Source: Pseudomonadota bacterium (GTDB taxonomy: Bacteria > Pseudomonadota > Alphaproteobacteria > Rickettsiales > RGZB01). From it: a DNA stretch of 63,254 nucleotides. The stretch spans positions 1-63,254 of the forward strand of contig RGZB01000005.1 of the NCBI GenBank assembly GCA_010031735.1. Reading direction: 5' to 3'. The position numbers and the translations under genes are program-made. How positions within the stretch are numbered: the first letter of the stretch is position 1; every line of letters begins with the position of its first letter. Shown one piece after another: positions 56,169 through 63,254 of the stretch. The notes under the pieces are model-generated. The model had not been told where the DNA came from. It saw only the letters and a program-made list of their open reading frames with translations, and made no database searches.

Positions 56169-58853
56169 CTAAGCCGCTTTTTTCTTGGCAGACTTATTCT
56201 GTATCGCGGCTTGTGCAGCAGCTAAGCGTGCGATCGGCACGCGGTACGGCGAGCAGCTCACGTAGTTGAGGCCCGTACGGTGACAGAAGTGGATCGTCGC
56301 CGGATTACCGCCATGTTCGCCGCAGATACCGAGTTTGATATCCTTGCGCGTTTTACGGCCGCGTTCCGTCGCGATCGCGACCAGTTCACCGACACCGTCT
56401 TCGTCGATGGCGACAAACGGATCTTTCTCGAAGATACCTTTCTCGACATAGGTGCCGAGGAACGATGCTGCATCATCGCGCGAAATGCCGAGCGTGGTTT
56501 GCGTAAGATCGTTCGTGCCGAAGCTGAAGAACTCTGCTTCTTCCGCGATCTCGCCCGCGCGGAGCGCCGCACGCGGCAGTTCGATCATGGTGCCCACCAA
56601 GTAATCCAGTTTCACCTTCTCGCGTTTCGAGACTTCGTCCGCGATACGGACGATCATCGCCTTCAAGGTTTTCAGTTCCTTGATATGCATGACGAGCGGG
56701 ATCATCACTTCGATCACGGCCGTGTTCGGTTTTTCCTTATTCACTTTCGCCGCGGCTTCGAAAATCGCTTGCGCTTGCATCTCGTAGATTTCCGGGAAGC
56801 TGATGCCGAGTCGGCAACCGCGGTGGCCGAGCATCGGGTTCATCTCGTGCAGTTCTTGTGCGCGGTGTTTCACCGTTTCGATATCGACACCGGCTGCTTT
56901 CGCGACATCCGCGATATCCTGCGCCGTATGCGGCAGGAATTCGTGGAGCGGTGGATCCAAGAGGCGGATCGTGACCGGCAGCCCGTGCATGATCTTGAAT
57001 ATCTCTTCGAAGTCTTTGCGTTGGAACGGCAGCAGTTTATTGATCGCTTTTTTGCGGCCTTCCACATCTTTAGAAACGATCATCTCGCGTACTGCGATGA
57101 TGCGTTCTGCGTCGAAGAACATGTGTTCGGTACGGCATAAGCCGATACCTTCGGCGCCGAATTTGCGCGCGGTCGCGGCATCAAGCGGCGTTTCCGCGTT
57201 GGTGCGGATCTTCAGTGTACGCGTATCATCCGCCCATTTCATCACCTGTTCGAAATTGCCGGTGAGCGCGGGTTGTACGGTCGGCACCAGGCCCAGCATC
57301 ACTTCGCCGGTCGAACCGTTGATGGTGAGCGTGTCGCCTTGTTTCAGTTCCAGTTTGCCGATCTTGAGCGTCTTTTTGTCGTACGAGATCTGGAGATCAC
57401 CCGCACCCGATACGCATGGTTTACCCATGCCGCGTGCAACGACAGCTGCGTGGGAGGTCATGCCGCCGCGCGCAGTTAAAATACCTTGCGCTGCATGCAT
57501 GCCGTGGATGTCTTCCGGTGAGGTCTCGATACGCACCAGAATCACTTTTTCTTTTTTCTGCGCTTTCGCTTCCGCTTCTTCCGCCGAGAACACGATGGTG
57601 CCGGAAGCCGCACCCGGAGAGGCAGGAAGACCTTTCGCGACCACTTCTTTTTTCGCTTTCGGATCGAGTGTCGGGTGGAGAAGCTGATCGAGCGACGCCG
57701 GATCGATGCGCATCAGCGCCTCATCCTTCGTGATCAGTTTTTCTTCGACCATCTCTGCTGCGATACGGAGTGCGGCTGCCGCCGTACGTTTACCGTTACG
57801 CGTTTGTAACATCCAGAGTTTGTTGCTTTGCACGGTGAACTCGATGTCCTGCATGTCCTTGTAGTGACCTTCGAGTTTTTTATAGATATCCACCAGCTGC
57901 TGGTACACCGCGGGCATGACCTCTTCCATCGAGGGCAGCTTCGAGCCGCCGCGTTCGCGTGCCGCTTTAGTGATGGATTGCGGCGTGCGGATGCCTGCCA
58001 CCACGTCTTCACCCTGTGCGTTCACCAGGTATTCACCGTAGAAGATTTTCTCGCCTGTCGAAGGGTCACGCGTGAAGGCAACGCCGGTGGCGCAATCATC
58101 ACCCATGTTGCCGAACACCATCGATTGTACGTTCACCGCCGTACCCCATTCTTCCGGGATATCGTACATCTTGCGGTAGGTGATCGCGCGGTGGTTCATC
58201 CACGATTTGAACACGGCACCCACAGCACCCCACAATTGGTCTTTCACATTCTGTGGGAACGGTTTGCCGGTTTCTTCCTGCACTTTTTCTTTATAGGAAT
58301 CCGAGAGTTCTTTTAAGTCGTCAGCGGTCAGTTCGGTATCGAGCTCGATACCGCGATCCTGTTTCTTCAGTTCCATCAGCTCTTCGAAATGGTAGTGATC
58401 GACATCGAGCACCACATCGGAATACATCTGGATGAAACGACGGTATGAATCATATGCGAAACGCGCGTTTCCGCTTTTCTTCGCCAGTCCCTTTACGGTC
58501 TCATCGTTGAGGCCAAGGTTCAGGATCGTGTCCATCATGCCCGGCATCGATGCACGCGCACCGGAGCGGACAGAGACAAGGAGTGGATTCGATGGGTCGC
58601 CGAAACGTGCGCCGATGGTTTTCTCGATCGCGGCGATCGCGTCGTTCACCTGTTTCTCGAGCTCTTTCGGATACTGTTTTTCGTTCTGGTAGAAATAGGT
58701 GCAAACGTCAGTCGTGATCGTAAGGCCCGGAGGAACCGGAAGTCCGAGCGCGCACATTTCCGCAAGGTTAGCGCCTTTGCCACCGAGCAGGTTCTTCATG
58801 TCGGCTTTGCCTTCTGCTTTGCCGTCACCGAAACTATATACCCATTTAGTCAT
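56169..58853 (-). CDS. ppdK: pyruvate, phosphate dikinase
   Basis: [46 protein letters not shown]-utilising C-terminal domain with GICGEHGG. Confidence 0.96.
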   Translation of the reverse strand: MTKWVYSFGDGKAEGKADMKNLLGGKGANLAEMCALGLPVPPGLTITTDVCTYFYQNEKQYPKELEKQVNDAIAAIEKTIGARFGDPSNPLLVSVRSGARASMPGMMDTILNLGLNDETVKGLAKKSGNARFAYDSYRRFIQMYSDVVLDVDHYHFEELMELKKQDRGIELDTELTADDLKELSDSYKEKVQEETGKPFPQNVKDQLWGAVGAVFKSWMNHRAITYRKMYDIPEEWGTAVNVQSMVFGNMGDDCATGVAFTRDPSTGEKIFYGEYLVNAQGEDVVAGIRTPQSITKAARERGGSKLPSMEEVMPAVYQQLVDIYKKLEGHYKDMQDIEFTVQSNKLWMLQTRNGKRTAAAALRIAAEMVEEKLITKDEALMRIDPASLDQLLHPTLDPKAKKEVVAKGLPASPGAASGTIVFSAEEAEAKAQKKEKVILVRIETSPEDIHGMHAAQGILTARGGMTSHAAVVARGMGKPCVSGAGDLQISYDKKTLKIGKLELKQGDTLTINGSTGEVMLGLVPTVQPALTGNFEQVMKWADDTRTLKIRTNAETPLDAATARKFGAEGIGLCRTEHMFFDAERIIAVREMIVSKDVEGRKKAINKLLPFQRKDFEEIFKIMHGLPVTIRLLDPPLHEFLPHTAQDIADVAKAAGVDIETVKHRAQELHEMNPMLGHRGCRLGISFPEIYEMQAQAIFEAAAKVNKEKPNTAVIEVMIPLVMHIKELKTLKAMIVRIADEVSKREKVKLDYLVGTMIELPRAALRAGEIAEEAEFFSFGTNDLTQTTLGISRDDAASFLGTYVEKGIFEKDPFVAIDEDGVGELVAIATERGRKTRKDIKLGICGEHGGNPATIHFCHRTGLNYVSCSPYRVPIARLAAAQAAIQNKSAKKKAA

Positions 58854-59004
58854 ATTATCCCTCGCACGTTTATGGGGGTACATCCGCCCCTCTAAAAGTT
58901 GCGCGCAACATAGCCAGAAGCCTTGTCAAAAGCAAGCGAAAACGGGTGATTTCAAGGGAGGGGGCAGAAAGTGGGGGTGGGCCTAAAAAACCCCCTTAAA
59001 CGCC

Positions 59005-59046
59005 GACGGGGGAGGTCCGAGCCACTTGGCCCGGGCCTCCCCCGTC
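59005..59046 (-). terminator. GC-rich hairpin terminator of the 59064-59513 gene
   Basis: GACGGGGGAGG...CCTCCCCCGTC perfect 11-bp stem, followed on the minus strand by GGGGGTTTTTT. Confidence 0.75.
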
Positions 59047-59063
59047 GTTCGTTCACATCCCTA

Positions 59064-59513
59064 TCACTTCGACCGCATGATTACCGTCACCACGGCCACC
59101 ACCGCCACCGCCACCAAACCCAGTGCCATCACCGCCTGGAGCCACTTCGGCAGCCACTGCTCGTTCGGGTCATCCAGCGCGCGCGCCGTCCGATCTTCGT
59201 CGTCCGGATACTCCTGCAGTTGCTCCAGCCGGATGTTGCCCGTCACGTCCGCCTCCGCGAAGATGTCGTCCACCGGTGCCGGGTCGATTGTCAGTTCGAA
59301 CCGGCCGGCGCGGGTCGCATCGAACGGGCCCGGCTCGAGCGGGATCACTTCCGTCACGATTGGGGGCAAGGCCGGCAGAATCAGTTGGCCATCGAGCCGC
59401 GTGAGCGTGTAGTCGTGGCTGCTCAGCAGGTCTGTCGCGCCGTACCCCGGTTGACCGTCCTTGTTGGTCACCTCGAACACGAAACCATCGATCACGAGAT
59501 GCACCGCACGCAT
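59064..59513 (-). CDS. hypothetical protein (149 aa) with C-terminal TM anchor
   Basis: GAGGA SD before ATG at 59513; C-terminal LQAVMALGLVAVAVVAVVTVIMRSK; own terminator downstream. Confidence 0.7.
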   Translation of the reverse strand: MRAVHLVIDGFVFEVTNKDGQPGYGATDLLSSHDYTLTRLDGQLILPALPPIVTEVIPLEPGPFDATRAGRFELTIDPAPVDDIFAEADVTGNIRLEQLQEYPDDEDRTARALDDPNEQWLPKWLQAVMALGLVAVAVVAVVTVIMRSK

Positions 59514-59588
59514 AACCAGTCCTCGGAGTGTGGGGATGTCACCGGAAGCTTATGGCATTAGCTCCGGTACCTATCTAATGCCCGTCCT

Positions 59589-59759
59589 ATGAAAGCGACG
59601 TGCAGAAGACCAAAGCAAAATCGAACTTGGGTCAAAGAATCAGCTTATAGTGTAGCAACGGAATATGACGGTTGTGTTACTGGAATAGCCATGTTTATCA
59701 ATGCAATAGCAAATGCTGGCCAAGGGGTGAATCGCGTTAAGCCATTAACATTCTGTTAA
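59589..59759 (+). CDS. possible small ORF (56 aa), below ORF-track cut-off
   Basis: ATG 59589 to TAA 59759: MKATCRRPKQNRTWVKESAYSVATEYDGCVTGIAMFINAIANAGQGVNRVKPLTFC; no clear SD. Confidence 0.25.
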   Translation: MKATCRRPKQNRTWVKESAYSVATEYDGCVTGIAMFINAIANAGQGVNRVKPLTFC

Positions 59760-59859
59760 TTCTTTACGGTTATACTGATAACAGTTTGGCCATCGGTTTT
59801 TGTGGCTGGAGTCCGGTTTGGAATAAAATATTCATATATAACAAAGTATTGGATCTCAT

Positions 59860-60765
59860 ATGAGTAGCGGCAGCAGTTCGTTTATCACACCCCCCCACCA
59901 GCAGGGGAAGGCAATCGCGGCACTGGCCGAGAAGCTTCTCCTGATGCATCCGGAGCCACCCAAGAAAGCGGAAGCACCCGAGGGGGGCGTCAAAACCGAT
60001 TACCTGGGTGTACGCCGTGATCCGGAAGAAACGGTGAGCTTACGAAAAGGCACGACGCCGAAAGATAAAGAGCATGATGTGCCGGTGGCGGGTGGGCCGA
60101 AAGCGGTGATTCACCCTACAGGCAAGGCAAAAATGCAGACACCACCGCCGAAGCCGGAAGCCTTCATCAATGCCGATCCCGTACTGAGGGCGATAGTGGA
60201 TGATATACGGTATGCTGCGACGGATATCAGCCGGAGGCAAGCCGACCAATTTGATATCCATCTCGTGGCGCAACTATTCTCCGCGGTGGTGGATTACGCG
60301 CGCACCACACACCACTCCAATCCTGCCTTCAGGGATGAACTCATCGGCCTTATGTGCGATGTGTTTTCGAGCAATCTTTATACCGCGCATGTAGAGCCTG
60401 CCGGTGTGGATATCGAACGGTTCTACCGTAGGAATGAAAAAGCCGGTCCGTTGCTCGATCTCATTGCGGATATGTTCTTGGAACGCTATCTGCCCGCAGA
60501 TGCAGAGGAGGCGGTTCCGTATATCCCGTTAGACCCGTTCGCCGTATGTGTGTGCCAAGTGCTTCGCGACGGGGTCAAAGATGCGGGCGAGGTGGGTGGT
60601 ACGGTCCATCCGGCAGTGGAGACCATGGTGCTCGATTTCGCCCGGAGTTTCCGCGGCAGTTCGCACGCTTTTGCCGCACATCAGTTGCTCGGCATCCGAA
60701 ATATGCTCGAAACCGAAGGGCTTCTGCAATCGAGGACAGGGGGCGGGCGGTCACGCGAATTATAA
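59860..60765 (+). CDS. hypothetical protein (301 aa), member of a tandem pair
   Basis: Long ORF; stop overlaps the next start (TAATG). Confidence 0.75.
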   Translation: MSSGSSSFITPPHQQGKAIAALAEKLLLMHPEPPKKAEAPEGGVKTDYLGVRRDPEETVSLRKGTTPKDKEHDVPVAGGPKAVIHPTGKAKMQTPPPKPEAFINADPVLRAIVDDIRYAATDISRRQADQFDIHLVAQLFSAVVDYARTTHHSNPAFRDELIGLMCDVFSSNLYTAHVEPAGVDIERFYRRNEKAGPLLDLIADMFLERYLPADAEEAVPYIPLDPFAVCVCQVLRDGVKDAGEVGGTVHPAVETMVLDFARSFRGSSHAFAAHQLLGIRNMLETEGLLQSRTGGGRSREL

Positions 60766-61571
60766 TGAAGGAACACGCAACGAAATCCTGGGTCGTCGAT
60801 CCGCTCAATGAAGTGGTCTATCACCTTTACGGCGAATCGGAGCATCAGCCGACGCGCCTGCGCCATCTGATGACGCGTGAGCCGGAAATCTCTCAACCGC
60901 TTATCATTCTGGGGCAGTCGCTGCTGAAGATCGGTGAGGAAGGTGGCGTGCTGGATTCGCGTCAACTGCTGTTGCTCTTTAACGCCGTGCTCGATGTGTA
61001 TCACCAGACAGGCTCTGATCAGTCTCAGCTACTGGCGAAGTTATTTGTGGATATCGTGACGAACGGCGAGCATGATCTCGTGGTGCCGAACAAACATATC
61101 ATGGCGCACACCGCATCACGCAAAGCGGCCGATGACGCGAGATACCTTATCGACGTGGCGCTTCTTACCACACGTAATAATGCTGCAGTATGCAGCAGTA
61201 TGCTTAGCGGCAACAGCGAATCGGTACATGCTGTTCTAGATATCGAGAAAGAAAAGCGCGGTATTCTTGAGGAGATGCGGAAACATGCACAAACGCCAGA
61301 GGGTCGGAGCGAATTGTTGATACCGTATGATGAACGTCGCTGGGCCATGACGATGATGCTCAATAACAGCCTGAACCGTATCAGTGAACATGGGGGCGTT
61401 TTGAATGAAACGGTCTTCCAGATAATGGCGGCTTATTCGACGCGCCTTCGATCAAGCGGCCATGAGGATGGCTCGCGGCAGATGGATTTAGTGTATAGGG
61501 AGTTGGTGCGCCAAGACCTCATCATCACGCCCTCCGTCAGTTCGCACGGCCGCGTGTATCCGCGCACCTAA
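60765..61571 (+). CDS. hypothetical protein (268 aa), probable distant paralog of the upstream gene
   Basis: ATG at 60765 in TAATG overlap; reads MKEHATKSWVVDPLNEVVYHLYGESEH; track start 60546 is over-extended into the upstream gene. Confidence 0.75.
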   Translation: MKEHATKSWVVDPLNEVVYHLYGESEHQPTRLRHLMTREPEISQPLIILGQSLLKIGEEGGVLDSRQLLLLFNAVLDVYHQTGSDQSQLLAKLFVDIVTNGEHDLVVPNKHIMAHTASRKAADDARYLIDVALLTTRNNAAVCSSMLSGNSESVHAVLDIEKEKRGILEEMRKHAQTPEGRSELLIPYDERRWAMTMMLNNSLNRISEHGGVLNETVFQIMAAYSTRLRSSGHEDGSRQMDLVYRELVRQDLIITPSVSSHGRVYPRT

Positions 61572-61574
61572 CCC

Positions 61575-63254
61575 TTAGCCTTCGATTTTGGAGAAGTCAG
61601 CGATCTCGTCCACGAGCTCGCGAATCTGTGCAAGCAGCATCAGGCGGTTACGGCGGAGGTCCGGACGTTCTGCATTCACCGTCACGCGTTCGAAGAAACT
61701 ATCGATCGGCTTACGGAGCGACGCCAAAAGCGCCATCGCCGATTCGAATTTTTCTTCCTTAAGTGCTTTCTTGATATCCGATTTGACTTCATGCAGTGCA
61801 TCGAACAATGCTTTTTCGGCTTCTTCTTCCAGCAACGTTTTGGAAGGCACGCCCTTGTAGGTCGATTTGTCTTTCTTCTCTTCGATCGAGACGATGTTCA
61901 CCGCGCGGCGATAACCCGCAAGCAGGTTCGCACCATCGTCACTCCCGAGGAAACGGTCGAGGGAGGCCACGCGGCGCGTCAAGCGCAGCAGATCATCCTC
62001 GTTACCCGCACCGAACACGGCGGAGATGAGGTCGTGGCGCACGCCTTTACCTTTGAGTAACGCCTTCAAACGGTCGATGAAGAATTCGAGGAGTTCGCCC
62101 GTCACCGCATGTTCATCGACCCGCGAGGTAAGCGGGGAGACGATTTTCTTCAGTAAGCCACCACCACCGGATTCTTCTTTGTCAGATGATGCAAGTTTAT
62201 CCGTATCATGGCGAGAGAGGGCGTTCTCGAACGCGAGTTTGAGCGGAACGGAAAGGCCGTTCTCCAAGATGATGCGGATGACACCGAGTGCCGCACGGCG
62301 CAGTGCGAACGGGTCTTTCGAGCCGGTCGGTTTCTCGCCGGCTGCGAACATGCCGGTCAAGGTATCGAGTTTATCCGCGAGTGCAACGGCGATCGAGAGC
62401 GGTTGGCTCGGCACGGAATCATCGGGACCGAGTGGAGAATAATGGTCGCGGATCGCGAGCGCTACCGCTTCGTCTTCGCCTTGTTCTTTTGCGTAATAGT
62501 AACCCATGATGCCTTGCAGTTCCGGGAACTCGCCCACCATGCCGGTAGCGAGATCCGATTTGCAGAGTTCGGCGGCGCGTTCGGTCTGTGTCAGGTTCGC
62601 ATGCGGTATCCACACGCACAAGAACTGCGCGAGATGTTCGATACGCACGACTTTTTCGGCGACGGTGCCGAGTTTCGCATGGAATACGATGCGCTTTAAA
62701 TCATCGAAGCGGTCTTCGAGTTTGCGTTTCTTATCCTGTTCCCAGAAGAAAATGCCATCCGAGAGACGGGCGCGGAGTACGCGTTGGTTGCCTTCGACGA
62801 TCGCGGCACCTTTATCGTCGGTCAGCATGTTGGAGATGACGATGAAAAAGGGTGCGAGTTCGCCGCTGGCGCGATTGGCGCAGAAATATTTCTGGTGTGA
62901 ACGGATGGAAGTCACCAGCACTTCCGGCGGCAAGTGCAGGAATTTCGGATCGATGCTGCCGACCAAGGCCTCCGGCCATTCGACCAGACCGGCGACCTCT
63001 TCCAGCAGGCCATCGTCACGCCGCACATGCACATTATACGATTCGGCGAGTTTGGTCGCTTTCTCGACGATGAGATTCTTGCGGCCTTCTGTCTCGAGTA
63101 CGACAAAACGCTTCTTCAGTTCGTCTTTGTATTGTTTGAAATCAACGATCTTGAAGGGATCGGGTGCAAGGAAGCGATGGCCAAACGAGGTATCGTTCGA
63201 TACCAGGTGGCCAAATTTGAATTTGAGTACCTCACCCGCGAACACGCAGGAAAT
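61575..63254 (-). CDS. glyS: glycine-tRNA ligase beta subunit (N-terminus beyond right edge)
   Basis: KFGHLVSNDTSFGHRFL, RDGLLEEVAGLVEWP, HQKYFCANRASGELAPFFIVISN; C-terminal domain complete, start outside the window. Confidence 0.92.
   Translation of the reverse strand: MSCVFAGEVLKFKFGHLVSNDTSFGHRFLAPDPFKIVDFKQYKDELKKRFVVLETEGRKNLIVEKATKLAESYNVHVRRDDGLLEEVAGLVEWPEALVGSIDPKFLHLPPEVLVTSIRSHQKYFCANRASGELAPFFIVISNMLTDDKGAAIVEGNQRVLRARLSDGIFFWEQDKKRKLEDRFDDLKRIVFHAKLGTVAEKVVRIEHLAQFLCVWIPHANLTQTERAAELCKSDLATGMVGEFPELQGIMGYYYAKEQGEDEAVALAIRDHYSPLGPDDSVPSQPLSIAVALADKLDTLTGMFAAGEKPTGSKDPFALRRAALGVIRIILENGLSVPLKLAFENALSRHDTDKLASSDKEESGGGGLLKKIVSPLTSRVDEHAVTGELLEFFIDRLKALLKGKGVRHDLISAVFGAGNEDDLLRLTRRVASLDRFLGSDDGANLLAGYRRAVNIVSIEEKKDKSTYKGVPSKTLLEEEAEKALFDALHEVKSDIKKALKEEKFESAMALLASLRKPIDSFFERVTVNAERPDLRRNRLMLLAQIRELVDEIADFSKIEG

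Noticed and set aside
56280-57687. Two long plus-strand ORFs (286 and 294 aa)
   Set aside because: Both antisense to ppdK
58971-59561. 196-aa plus-strand ORF with RPHDYRHHGHHRHRHQTQ
   Set aside because: Opposite to the 149-aa gene, which has an SD, TM anchor and terminator; His/Arg-rich shadow
1-63254. tRNA/rRNA genes, CRISPR arrays, IS elements, integrases, toxin-antitoxin or restriction systems
   Set aside because: None recognised on reading both strands; the XRE regulator at 54604 has no toxin partner in its vicinity

Overview
This is a 63 kb chromosomal window from what looks like an alphaproteobacterium. The taxonomic call is inferred from protein families and synteny (DUF2336, SDHAF4/DUF1674, amiC-mrcA-prfB, fab cluster). 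Coding density is high and most genes are housekeeping: mtaB/dapF, proBA, uvrD, apaG, rpe/gmhA, nadK, comEC, an AMIN-domain amidase, mrcA, prfB, ldcA, cobB, mltG-fabF-acpP, fabG/fabD, SCO1/PCuAC, purD, xseA, lpxL-lpxK-waaA-msbA, ppdK and glyS (cut by the right edge). I saw no tRNA, rRNA, CRISPR array, transposase or integrase. The most interesting parts are: (1) a compact partial type IV secretion cluster (two tandem VirB2-like pilins, VirB4, VirB6) running directly into comEC, which suggests a ComB-like DNA-uptake module; (2) a 798-aa protein whose C-terminal half looks like a complete but catalytically altered YfiH/LACC1 domain; (3) a translationally coupled pair of apparently paralogous unknown proteins (59860-61571); (4) two tandem DUF2336 proteins; (5) several degenerate-motif proteins (Cys-less thioredoxin-like, Met-less PCuAC); (6) small ORFs missing from the supplied track; and (7) a prfB gene whose ORF-track entry is truncated because it uses the classical programmed +1 frameshift. 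No similarity searches could be run. Family names come from motif recognition by eye.
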